Source: Gammaproteobacteria bacterium (GTDB taxonomy: Bacteria; Pseudomonadota; Gammaproteobacteria; UBA9214). From it: a DNA stretch of 8,818 nt. This document shows, piece after piece, positions 1 through 6,209 of this stretch. The stretch is from NCBI GenBank assembly GCA_030632175.1, contig DAOVVG010000081.1, positions 1 through 8,818 of the forward strand, read 5' to 3'. The notes beneath the pieces are model-generated. The model was not told the origin of the DNA. It ran no database searches and worked only from the letters and a program-made list of their open reading frames with translations. Both the position numbers and the translations under genes were made by a program. Positions within the stretch are counted from its first letter, which is position 1. Each line of letters opens with the position of its first letter.

Positions 1-2
1 CA

Positions 3-833
3 CGCCAGGATGAAGCTACCCGACGCCTGGCTACTGCCTACCTGGCAGAGGAGCGACCGCTGCAGGCGGCTGTTGAATTTGAGCGCATCGGCCGCAACCA
101 CACGGATCCGGAGTTGCGACGGCAGGCGCTCTGGCAGTCTGCCGAGCTGTATACCCGCGCACAGCGACCACAACAGTCCGTTGAGCTGTATCGTCATTAT
201 ATTGAAGAATTTCCACAGCCACTGGAAGACGCCGTCGAGGCACGCCAGTACATTGCAGACCACTATCAGCTTGCAGGGGACAGCCGGCAACAACTGCAAT
301 GGTTGAAGGCAATTATTGAGGCTGACCGGCAAGCTGGAAGCTCCGCAACAAGCCGCACACACCATCTTGCCGCCAGGGCACAGTATCATCTGGCTGAGGA
401 AGCCTACAAAGAGTATCAATCGGCCCGACTTGGCCTGCCGCTGAAGAAAAGTCTTGCAGTGAAAAAACAGCTCATGGAAAGTGCGCTGCAACAATACGAA
501 CAGGCGGCCGCTTACGATGTGGCCGAAGTCACCACAGCATCAACCTTCCGTACGGCTGAAATATATTTACTGCTCAGCACTGCACTGATGGATTCCGACC
601 GTCCACCCGGCTTATCGGGCGAAGCCCTCGAACAATATGACATTCTTCTGGAGGAGCAGGCCTACCCGTTTGAAGAGCAGGGTATCGCCCTGCATGAAAC
701 CAATATCGCTCGCATGGATGCCGGCGTTTACGACAGCTGGATTGAAAAAAGCCTGCAACAGCTGGCACTAATGGTTCCGGCACAATATGGCAGACTGGAA
801 AGGAGCGCATCCTATGTTGAAGCGATCAATTAA
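3..833 (+). CDS. TPR-rich protein, C-terminal part (5' end outside window)
   Basis: The reading frame is open from the left edge to a TAA at 831-833, so about 276 C-terminal residues of a longer protein are visible; the true start is upstream. The chain is helical, rich in Ala, Gln, Glu and Leu, with TPR-like helix pairs such as the SAELYTRAQRPQQSVELYRH stretch followed by an EFP turn, typical of tetratricopeptide scaffolds that bind other proteins. The last third (from about position 550) is more distinctive, with a conserved-looking LEQYDILLEEQAYPFEEQG segment, and I believe it recurs in large TPR proteins encoded beside ExbB/ExbD/AgmX clusters. Its end overlaps the next gene by 20 bases, which points to translational coupling. 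I infer a periplasmic or envelope scaffold role in the motor complex encoded downstream. No catalytic motif is visible. Confidence 0.85.
   Translation, partial: RQDEATRRLATAYLAEERPLQAAVEFERIGRNHTDPELRRQALWQSAELYTRAQRPQQSVELYRHYIEEFPQPLEDAVEARQYIADHYQLAGDSRQQLQWLKAIIEADRQAGSSATSRTHHLAARAQYHLAEEAYKEYQSARLGLPLKKSLAVKKQLMESALQQYEQAAAYDVAEVTTASTFRTAEIYLLLSTALMDSDRPPGLSGEALEQYDILLEEQAYPFEEQGIALHETNIARMDAGVYDSWIEKSLQQLALMVPAQYGRLERSASYVEAIN
801..805 (+). promoter_or_regulatory. Shine-Dalgarno fixing the TPR lipoprotein start
   Basis: AGGAG lies eight bases before the ATG at 814. It supports this start over the upstream in-frame ATG at 787, which would put nine extra residues before an otherwise normal lipoprotein signal peptide. 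The site lies inside the end of the preceding gene, as expected for coupled translation. Confidence 0.7.
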
Positions 834-1455
834 CCCGACTGCGTCACAAGCGGGATGTATCTTGCTGGCAGCAATTGTCGTGCTGCTGCCTTTACTGACA
901 GGCGGCTGCGCCACGACACAAGGCATAAAAACGGCTGCCGCCAAGGTTGAACCAACCGCTGATACCGCCATCCTGCATCAACAGGCAGTGTCTCTGATGC
1001 AGCAGGAAAAATGGCAGGATGCAGTCACCCGGCTGGAAACCATCACCGCACAACAGGCTGCTTTGTCAGGTCCCTGGCTGAATCTTGGTATTGCCTATAC
1101 CAAGCGCGGCAACAGTGAGGCCGCCGAGGCCGCCTTCAAGAAATCCATTGACGTGAATGCGGCCAACATCGAGGCCTATAACCAGCTTGGCCTCCTGTAT
1201 CGGCGCACCGGTCGCCTCGAGGAAGCCCGGTTTATGTATGAAACTGCACTGAAATCCGATCCGGACAATAGCAACATCCACTGGAACCTCGGAATTCTTC
1301 ACGACAAATACCTGCCAGACCCGCGCAAGGCACTGTTGCATTACCGGCAATACCAGCAGCTGACCGGTACCGATGACCCACAGTTACAGGCATGGATCAA
1401 CAGCCTTTCAAAAGATACACAGGAAAACAGTCTGGCGGCGAGGGTGAATCCATGA
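814..1455 (+). CDS. TPR-repeat outer-membrane lipoprotein
   Basis: This encodes 213 residues. A basic N-terminus (MLKR) and a hydrophobic stretch (about 15-28) lead to a lipobox-like LTGGC with the lipidated Cys at residue 32. Thr at -3 is not the usual Leu, but Gly at -1 and Ala at +2 fit lipidation and outer-membrane sorting. From about residue 52 to 188 there are roughly four TPR units with the usual signature residues (WLNLGIAYTKRGN; AYNQLGLLYRRTGRLEEA; HWNLGILHD). The N-terminus overlaps the upstream TPR gene by 20 bases, and the stop shares ATGA with the next gene. By analogy with TPR lipoproteins such as PilF/PilW and the Myxococcus AglT/GltE type, it may dock or assemble the outer-membrane side of the motor; that role is inferred from context only. 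Confidence 0.87.
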   Translation: MLKRSINPTASQAGCILLAAIVVLLPLLTGGCATTQGIKTAAAKVEPTADTAILHQQAVSLMQQEKWQDAVTRLETITAQQAALSGPWLNLGIAYTKRGNSEAAEAAFKKSIDVNAANIEAYNQLGLLYRRTGRLEEARFMYETALKSDPDNSNIHWNLGILHDKYLPDPRKALLHYRQYQQLTGTDDPQLQAWINSLSKDTQENSLAARVNP

Positions 1456-1742
1456 GGAAAGTATTCATATACGAACTACTGTTCATCTGCCTTGCCGGCA
1501 CCTCCATACAGCTTCGTGCAGCTGACACGATGATACTGGATGGCACCACGATTACAGGCAACCGCGAGCTACCCAAGGCTTTGCATATTGTTCCCTGGAA
1601 ATCCGCCGAGGCCGGCGATCTCGCCGGGCGCCCCATGAACAGCCTCGTTGACGAGGCACTTGCGCCTGTTGACCGTGATGTATTTCTCAGGGAGCTTGAA
1701 TACTACGAAGCAGTTCACAGTACCGGGCAACAGGATCAGTAA
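1452..1742 (+). CDS. small exported protein of unknown function in the motor operon
   Basis: This encodes 96 residues, starting in an ATGA overlap with the lipoprotein gene; GAGGG at 1440-1444 is a well-placed ribosome binding site. The N-terminus (MRKVF, then a hydrophobic core to about residue 20) is a signal peptide with a likely cut after LRA at residue 23, leaving about 73 residues in the periplasm. I do not recognise a named domain. The mature part has a compact motif-like core: TGNRELPKALHIVPWKS, then GRPMNSLVDEALAPVDRDVF and an acidic LEYYE. These blocks have the look of a conserved family and I believe similar proteins sit in other ExbB/ExbD/AgmX clusters, but this needs a search. 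It contains no cysteine beyond the signal region and no membrane segment. Placement suggests an accessory subunit of the complex. Confidence 0.8.
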   Translation: MRKVFIYELLFICLAGTSIQLRAADTMILDGTTITGNRELPKALHIVPWKSAEAGDLAGRPMNSLVDEALAPVDRDVFLRELEYYEAVHSTGQQDQ

Positions 1743-1758
1743 TCATCCTGTTAACAGT

Positions 1759-1799
1759 TCTGTTTCAGGCAGGTTGATACTGTGCAGTATTGAAACAGA
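1759..1799 (+). promoter_or_regulatory. nested inverted repeat upstream of the channel gene
   Basis: TCTGTTTCA (1759-1767) and TGAAACAGA (1791-1799) are perfect 9-bp inverted arms. Inside them ATACTG (1777-1782) and CAGTAT (1785-1790) form a second perfect inverted repeat that abuts the right outer arm. In RNA this would be one stem with a 9-base bulge on the left side and a short terminal loop. It occupies the only sizeable gap in the operon (1743-1871). There is no T-run after it, so a simple terminator is unlikely. An operator or an RNA-processing or stability element is possible. Confidence 0.45.
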
Positions 1800-1871
1800 C
1801 AAACAAGGGTCCCTCCCGCGCCGGGCACATGACCTCAACCCTGAAACACGAGCAATAGACAGGAGCTGCAT

Positions 1872-2525
1872 ATGAACGCCTATAACACGATTGTCGGATT
1901 CTTCCAGTCTGGCGGATTCTTCATGTATCCGATCATGCTGATTCTGGCGCTGGGACTGGCTATTGCCGTCGAGCGTTACATCTATCTGACCCTGGCAAAG
2001 ACAAGCAATCACCGGGTATGGAAAAAATTGATGCCGTTGATGCAGAAAGGCGATTACCTGCAGGTAGCCATGATCACGGAAAAGTCGCGCTCGGCGATCA
2101 GCCATATTTTCGGCTACGGACTTAACCGCGCGCGCTCATCACGTCGACGTGATGATGTTGAAATTGCCATGGAAGAAGGATTGATGGAAACGGTCCCCAA
2201 CCTGGAAAAACGTACCCAGTACCTGTCAACGTTTGCCAATATCGCGACGCTGCTGGGTCTGCTCGGAACCATTATCGGCCTCATTCAGGCATTTACGGCG
2301 GTTGCCGCGGCGAACCCCTCTGAAAAAGCCGACATGCTCTCGGCCAGTATTTCGGTTGCCATGAACACCACAGCGTTTGGATTGATGGTTGCGATCCCGC
2401 TGTTGCTGATCTACGCGGTGCTGCAGACCAAGACAACACAGCTGGTCGATAGCCTGGAAATGGCATCGGTAAAATTTCTGAATATGCTGACAGAAAAACC
2501 GGCTGGCGAGGTTAATGCCGGATGA
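1872..2525 (+). CDS. MotA/TolQ/ExbB-family proton channel subunit
   Basis: This encodes 217 residues in the inner membrane. The family layout is clear: TM1 at about 17-39 ending in the VERYIYL signature, a cytoplasmic loop of about 75 residues, TM2 at about 119-143 (IATLLGLLGTIIGLIQAF, the TolQ/ExbB hallmark), and TM3 at about 160-184 (SVAMNTTAFGLMVAIP). Thr166/Thr167 occupy the region of the channel threonine in TolQ/ExbB. Members form a pentameric ring round a dimer of ExbD/TolR subunits and use the proton gradient to drive movement of the periplasmic partner. AGGAG at 1861-1865 gives a strong ribosome binding site six bases before the ATG. The stop overlaps the first ExbD gene (ATGA). With two different ExbD-type neighbours it resembles Myxococcus AglR more than TolQ or ExbB in a standard operon. 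Confidence 0.95.
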   Translation: MNAYNTIVGFFQSGGFFMYPIMLILALGLAIAVERYIYLTLAKTSNHRVWKKLMPLMQKGDYLQVAMITEKSRSAISHIFGYGLNRARSSRRRDDVEIAMEEGLMETVPNLEKRTQYLSTFANIATLLGLLGTIIGLIQAFTAVAAANPSEKADMLSASISVAMNTTAFGLMVAIPLLLIYAVLQTKTTQLVDSLEMASVKFLNMLTEKPAGEVNAG

Positions 2526-3046
2526 AACACCGTTTGCGCCGCCGCAATCACCGTCATGAGCCGGCAGATATTAATATCACCGCGTTCATGAACCTGATGG
2601 TGATACTGGTACCGTTTCTTTTGATTACGGCGGTTTTCTCGCGCATCACGATCCTGGAACTCAATCTGCCGGCCGCAGGCAGTGCGGACAAACAGCAGGA
2701 ACAGCAATTTGAACTGGAGATCATCGTGCGTGAGAACAGTGTCGAAATAGGTGACCGCAACGGCGGTCTGATCAAACGCATAGCCGCCACAGATCAGGGT
2801 CATGACCTTACCCGGATTTCAGAATTGTTACAGCAGGTGAAAGCACGCTTTCCCGAGAAACTGGATGCAACCCTGTTACTTGAGGAAAACACACCTTACG
2901 ACACACTGGTACAGATAATGGACAGTGTGCGAGTCGCACGCGTGGTACAGGCAGGCAGCGTACAGCTGGCCGAACTGTTTCCAGAGATTGCCATTGGCGA
3001 TGCACCAGCAAGCTCTGTCAAGGTCGCCAGTAACAAGGGACAGTAA
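2522..3046 (+). CDS. ExbD/TolR-family subunit with Asn replacing the channel Asp
   Basis: This encodes 174 residues: a short, very basic cytoplasmic tail (MKHRLRRRNHRH), one membrane helix (about 19-41), and a periplasmic domain to the end. The family signature is normally a run like INVTPLVDVML, with an Asp that carries protons. Here it reads INITAFMNLMVILVPFLL, with Asn24 in the Asp position and no other acidic residue in the helix. The subunit should therefore be unable to cycle protons in the usual way. The rest of the fold looks intact, including a periplasmic LLEENTPYDTLVQIMDSVR stretch matching the ExbD helix that precedes the last strand. It overlaps the channel gene by four bases and lies two bases before the second ExbD gene. 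I infer a structural half of an ExbD heterodimer; loss of function through drift is the alternative. Confidence 0.9.
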   Translation: MKHRLRRRNHRHEPADINITAFMNLMVILVPFLLITAVFSRITILELNLPAAGSADKQQEQQFELEIIVRENSVEIGDRNGGLIKRIAATDQGHDLTRISELLQQVKARFPEKLDATLLLEENTPYDTLVQIMDSVRVARVVQAGSVQLAELFPEIAIGDAPASSVKVASNKGQ

Positions 3047-3048
3047 CA

Positions 3049-3546
3049 ATGGCTATCTCACGTCGCGCACAGCGCATGGAAAGACAGCACAAGCGATCCG
3101 GACGTACCGCCGGTATCAACCTTGTCTCGCTGATGGATATCTTTACCATCCTGGTATTTTTTCTGCTGGTGAACTCATCGGATGGTGAGGTGTTACCCAC
3201 GCACAAGTCGGTGAAACTGCCAGAGTCACTTTCTGAAGAAATTCCCCGGCAAACACTGGTCATCATGATCACGGACAGTGACATCATGATTCACGGCAAA
3301 GTGATCACCAGTATCGACGCCATCCTTGCAGATGACGCCCCGGCAGCCGGCCTGCTGGTAACTTCACTGCAGTCTGCAGGTCTTGCAGTCAGTCCTGGCA
3401 ATGATGATGTCCGCCGCGAAGCAACCATCATGGGCGACAAGGACATTCCCTACAGGATCATAAAGAAAGTCATGACCAGTTGTACCGAGGCCGGCTTTGA
3501 ACGCATTTCGCTGGCAGTACTGCAGAAATCGCTCGAGGAAGGCTGA
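3049..3546 (+). CDS. ExbD/TolR-family subunit with intact channel Asp
   Basis: This encodes 165 residues. A basic cytoplasmic tail of about 20 residues precedes a single helix (about 23-42) with the signature INLVSLMDIFTILVFFLLVN; Asp30 is the expected proton-binding residue. A periplasmic domain follows, with a strand-rich start (RQTLVIMITDSDIMIHGK) and a C-terminal helix-strand pair (PYRIIKKVMTSCTEAGFERI) typical of ExbD/TolR. AAGGGA at 3035-3040 lies eight bases before the ATG. The gene sits between the Asn-bearing paralogue and the TonB-like gene, three bases before the latter. Its sequence is clearly different from the first ExbD, so the pair is ancient rather than a recent tandem duplication. 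It is the likely energy-converting partner of the channel subunit. Confidence 0.94.
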   Translation: MAISRRAQRMERQHKRSGRTAGINLVSLMDIFTILVFFLLVNSSDGEVLPTHKSVKLPESLSEEIPRQTLVIMITDSDIMIHGKVITSIDAILADDAPAAGLLVTSLQSAGLAVSPGNDDVRREATIMGDKDIPYRIIKKVMTSCTEAGFERISLAVLQKSLEEG

Positions 3547-3549
3547 GTT

Positions 3550-4509
3550 ATGTCGACAGGCAGCCAGGCGATGCTGATGCCATGGGAATTCTCCGCCGAG
3601 GCGGATGCGCGCTTTCGACGTATCGTAAAAACCTGCCTGGCACTGTTTGTGGTTTTCGGCGTCATCATGCCGTACCTGCCATTACCTGAGTTCGAAAAGA
3701 AACCGCTTGAAGAGCCAGCCCCGCGCATAGCCACGCTGATTTTCGAAGTAAAGCAAACACCAAAACCCGAGCCCGCACCAAAGGCGCAGGAACCAAAGCC
3801 CCAGGTCAAACAGCCTGCACCCGCCGTCAAAAAGGCAGTACCGCCCAGGGTGGTTAAACCGGCACCGAAAGTCGCAAAATCGAAACCGGTCAAGCCGAAA
3901 GTGTCTGCCCGCAAGCAGGCCGAACAGGCAGGCTTGCTCGCCATGAAGGATGCGCTGGCCGACATGCGGCAAAACACGGTTGCCACAAGCATGAGGAAGA
4001 CACGCACACTGTCACGCGCCGGCGGTAAGGCACGCTCGACAGACCGTGCCGTACTGACTTCCGGCACCACACGTTCCAGCGGCGGCATACAGACCGCCAG
4101 TTTGAGCCGTAATACCGGTGGCGGACAACTGGCTGCACGCGCGACGACACAGGTTCACAGCCCTTCAGGCAACGCCCCCTCCGGCGGCACGGGTAACAGC
4201 AGGGGAGGAGAGCGTTCTGCCGGACGCAGTATCGAGGAAATACAGATGGTCTTCGACCGTAACAAGGGTGCCATTTACAGCGTTTACAATCGCGCTTTGA
4301 GAAAGGACCCGACCTTGCAGGGGAAAATCGTGCTGGAACTCACCATCGCGCCCTCCGGAAAGGTGACTCGCTGCGTGCTGGTTTCCAGCGAACTGCACGA
4401 TGGCGTGGTCAGCCAGAAAATAAGTCAGCGTGTAAAACTGTTTAACTTTGAAGCCAAAGACGTCAGCGAAGTAACTATCACCTATCCGATTGAATTCCTG
4501 CCTGCCTGA
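3550..4509 (+). CDS. TonB-like protein with AgmX/PglI-type C-terminal domain
   Basis: This encodes 319 residues. A cytoplasmic N-terminus of about 24 residues precedes one membrane helix (about 25-43). Then comes a Pro/Lys-rich rod (about 66-120, repeated KP, PAP and PK pairs) as in TonB, a Gly/Ser/Thr/Arg-rich flexible region (about 150-225), and a compact C-terminal domain (about 227-319). This last domain starts SIEEIQMVFDRNKGAIYSVY, continues ALRKDPTLQGKIVLELTIAPSG, and ends VTITYPIEFLPA. That order (helix, the P.L.GK strand, the G.V turn, a final TYP.EF strand) matches the AgmX/PglI C-terminal domain, named from the Myxococcus gliding proteins now called GltJ and GltG, and more broadly TonB. 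It probably carries force from the ExbB/ExbD-type motor across the periplasm to an outer-membrane partner. AGGAAGG at 3536-3542 is its ribosome binding site. It closes the operon. Confidence 0.92.
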   Translation: MSTGSQAMLMPWEFSAEADARFRRIVKTCLALFVVFGVIMPYLPLPEFEKKPLEEPAPRIATLIFEVKQTPKPEPAPKAQEPKPQVKQPAPAVKKAVPPRVVKPAPKVAKSKPVKPKVSARKQAEQAGLLAMKDALADMRQNTVATSMRKTRTLSRAGGKARSTDRAVLTSGTTRSSGGIQTASLSRNTGGGQLAARATTQVHSPSGNAPSGGTGNSRGGERSAGRSIEEIQMVFDRNKGAIYSVYNRALRKDPTLQGKIVLELTIAPSGKVTRCVLVSSELHDGVVSQKISQRVKLFNFEAKDVSEVTITYPIEFLPA

Positions 4510-4519
4510 CAGGCCTGTC
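4508..4519. repeat. 12-bp perfect palindrome over the stop codon
   Basis: GACAGGCCTGTC is self-complementary and includes the last two bases of the TGA that ends the TonB-like gene. No T-run follows, so it is not a convincing intrinsic terminator. It could form a small hairpin at the end of the motor operon message. The rest of the gap 4510-4646 holds only a short imperfect hairpin (TGCATT at 4551-4556 with AATGCA at 4562-4567), and I see no clear promoter. Confidence 0.35.
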
Positions 4520-4646
4520 CCCCGGAAAGTTCTCATCTAGAAAGGCGGTGTGCATTTTGATAATGCATGACTGCCCTGTATCATTGCGCCGGCATGGTGA
4601 ACCATCAGGATCACTGGCATTCCCAGCGGGGAGCCGGCACCACAAA

Positions 4647-4922
4647 ATGAAAACGGATATTGACAAACTACTGAAGAAGCACGACAAGCTCACCCATTCC
4701 GACATGCAGAAAGTCACCTCGCATGTGCAACGGCGGGCAGGTGACTGGATAATGAATACCCTGATGATCGAGGGTTGCAGCGCCCCGTTCAAATTCAAGC
4801 GCAAGGATACTTACCGTGAACTGAAGGGCGCACGCGTCAATTTGACCTATTACCCGGATGTTGAAACCGTGTCCGGCTTCGATCTTGAGGTTATGAACGT
4901 CGTGAGAATAAGAATTGCCTGA
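4647..4922 (+). CDS. small conserved protein of unknown function
   Basis: This encodes 91 residues starting MKTDIDKLLKKHDKLTHSDM. I chose this ATG because the sequence upstream in the same frame lacks an ATG with a good ribosome binding site and reads as low-quality coding; a purine-rich GGGGAG at 4628-4633 is rather far away (13 bases). The protein is soluble and cytoplasmic: a charged N-terminal helix, then DWIMNTLMIEG, a basic FKFKRKDTYRELKG, LTYYPDVETVSGFDLEVMNV and a hydrophobic end VVRIRIA. I believe similar short proteins occur widely in gammaproteobacteria, but I cannot assign a function. The basic strand-like middle would be compatible with nucleic-acid binding; this is only a guess. 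It is 24 bases upstream of the hydrolase gene and may be co-transcribed with it. Confidence 0.8.
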   Translation: MKTDIDKLLKKHDKLTHSDMQKVTSHVQRRAGDWIMNTLMIEGCSAPFKFKRKDTYRELKGARVNLTYYPDVETVSGFDLEVMNVVRIRIA

Positions 4923-4946
4923 CCGGCCGTAGGAAATATCGGGGCC

Positions 4947-5690
4947 ATGCACAAAACTCTGCTTCATCTCTTTCTGTTGGCAACACTGCTGGTGCTGTCT
5001 TGTCCAGGCTACAGTTCTACCACGCAGGAATGTGTCATTGTGCTGCACGGTCTTGGAAGAACAGCCTGGTCGATGAGCCTTGTCGAAGAAGCGCTCGACA
5101 ACGAAAACTACCTTGTCTGGAATGAAGGCTACCCGTCAACATCTGACAACATAGAAGAACTCTCCGACTCGACCATCAGGGCAGGCCTGGATTTTTGCAC
5201 GAAAAAAAATGCCGATGTCATACACTTTGTAACTCATTCACTTGGCGGCATACTGGTAAGGCAGTATCTACAGCACAATACCATCAGTAATCCTGGAAGG
5301 ATCGTCATGCTTAGCCCTCCGAACCAGGGCAGTGAGATCGCAGACCTGTTAGGCGACTACGCCCTCTACCATCTGGTACTGGGACCGGCCGCCGGTCAAC
5401 TGGGCACAGGCGAAGACAGCCTCATCAGGCAACTCAAGCCGGTGAAGGGTGAAATTGGCATCATCACCGGTGACAGCTCATCCGACCCCTGGTTCTCACC
5501 CGTGATACCCGGCGAGGATGATGGCAAGGTTTCAGTGGAAAGTGCAAAGCTTGATGAAATGTCTGATTTCATCACCGTACACAACGGTCATACCTTTATC
5601 ATGCGTGATGACAGTGTCATCAGTCAGATCGTGTATTTTTTAAAGCATGGAAACTTCAACAGGGAAGCATCACTGCCCACACATGATTAA
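4947..5690 (+). CDS. secreted alpha/beta hydrolase (lipase/esterase-like)
   Basis: This encodes 247 residues. The first 22 or so form a signal peptide (MHKTLLH, hydrophobic core, likely cut near GYSS). The mature protein begins with the strand and oxyanion-hole motif CVIVLHGLGRTAWSM. The nucleophile elbow is THSLGG, with Ser98 as the likely catalytic serine; Thr in place of the first Gly of GxSxG is common in lipase-like members. Asp191 or Asp192 in GEDDGKVSVESA fits the catalytic acid, and His215 in HNGHTFIM the catalytic histidine, so the triad looks complete. The SPPNQGSE segment after the elbow is typical of PGAP1-like and class II lipase relatives. The likely site of action is periplasmic or extracellular, on an ester or lipid substrate that cannot be told from sequence. 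Its end overlaps the EpmC gene, suggesting co-translation though the functions seem unrelated. Confidence 0.9.
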   Translation: MHKTLLHLFLLATLLVLSCPGYSSTTQECVIVLHGLGRTAWSMSLVEEALDNENYLVWNEGYPSTSDNIEELSDSTIRAGLDFCTKKNADVIHFVTHSLGGILVRQYLQHNTISNPGRIVMLSPPNQGSEIADLLGDYALYHLVLGPAAGQLGTGEDSLIRQLKPVKGEIGIITGDSSSDPWFSPVIPGEDDGKVSVESAKLDEMSDFITVHNGHTFIMRDDSVISQIVYFLKHGNFNREASLPTHD

Positions 5691-6207
5691 CTGGCTTGAC
5701 CACCTCAACCGTGAGGTCATGTTGCCCCGCAACACCCGGCTTGCTGGCGGATTTCCCGAGCCATTTTACAAGGCACCATCAGGAGAGGCGCTTGCAGAAG
5801 TGCAGTTTACCCGGGATTACGAACGCTCGGCATTACATGAACTGGCCCACTGGTGTATAGCCGGCGATTCAAGACGTCTCCATGATGATTACGGCTACTG
5901 GTATGAACCGGATGGCAGAACCGGCAAACAACAACAACTGTTCTTCGAAGTTGAAGTCAGGCCACAGGCGCTGGAAAAACATTTCTGTGAAGCCCTCGAT
6001 ATTCCGTTTGATGTCAGTGTCGACAACCTCGGCAATACCGGGATCAATGGCGTTGACAGCTTTAAAAACAACGTCGAGCAACAATACATCCACTACGCTA
6101 CAACTGGTCTGCCTGAAAGGGCTTCTGTAATATACCAGTGCCTGCAACAATGGAAGCTGGCGCAGGGCAGACTGGATCAGTCAATCAAACAGGGGGAGGT
6201 CGTATGA
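5683..6207 (+). CDS. epmC: elongation factor P hydroxylase EpmC (YfcM)
   Basis: This encodes 174 residues from the ATG at 5683; an alternative in-frame ATG at 5647 would add 12 residues but overlaps the hydrolase gene by 44 bases, and neither has a good ribosome binding site. I chose 5683 because its length is close to E. coli YfcM and the overlap is only eight bases. The match to YfcM as I recall it is strong: NTRL near the start, SALHELAHWCIAG (E. coli SAIHEISHWCIAG), GYWYEPDGR, FEVEVRPQALE, FCEALDIPF and GLPERA. The HELAH pattern (His52, Glu53, His56) is an HExxH-type metal site. EpmC hydroxylates the beta-lysyl-lysine on EF-P after EpmA and EpmB have built it, so those two genes are expected elsewhere in the genome. 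The protein is cytoplasmic, and its stop overlaps the upstream aquaporin start candidate in ATGA. Confidence 0.95.
   Translation: MINWLDHLNREVMLPRNTRLAGGFPEPFYKAPSGEALAEVQFTRDYERSALHELAHWCIAGDSRRLHDDYGYWYEPDGRTGKQQQLFFEVEVRPQALEKHFCEALDIPFDVSVDNLGNTGINGVDSFKNNVEQQYIHYATTGLPERASVIYQCLQQWKLAQGRLDQSIKQGEVV
6192..6199 (+). promoter_or_regulatory. strong Shine-Dalgarno of aqpZ
   Basis: GGGGGAGG ends four bases before the ATG at 6204 and ten bases before the ATG at 6210. The second start gives MSKKLTAEF, which lines up residue for residue with the E. coli AqpZ N-terminus MFRKLAAE, so 6210 is preferred; 6204 would add only two residues. Confidence 0.65.
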
Positions 6208-6209
6208 CA

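Noticed and set aside
1774..1779. TTGATA as a -35 box for an internal promoter of the channel gene
   Set aside because: No -10-like sequence lies 16-18 bases downstream, and the bases belong to the nested inverted repeat.
3450..4088. 212-codon open frame on the - strand opposite the second ExbD and TonB-like genes
   Set aside because: It is opposite two clear family members. Its Gly/Phe/Ala-rich content is the reverse reading of the Lys/Pro-rich rod, and it has no recognisable domain.
5291..5298. Hydrolase elbow THSLGG as an unusual departure from GxSxG (actual site near 5232-5250)
   Set aside because: Thr in the first position is common in PGAP1-like and related lipases, so it is not remarkable.
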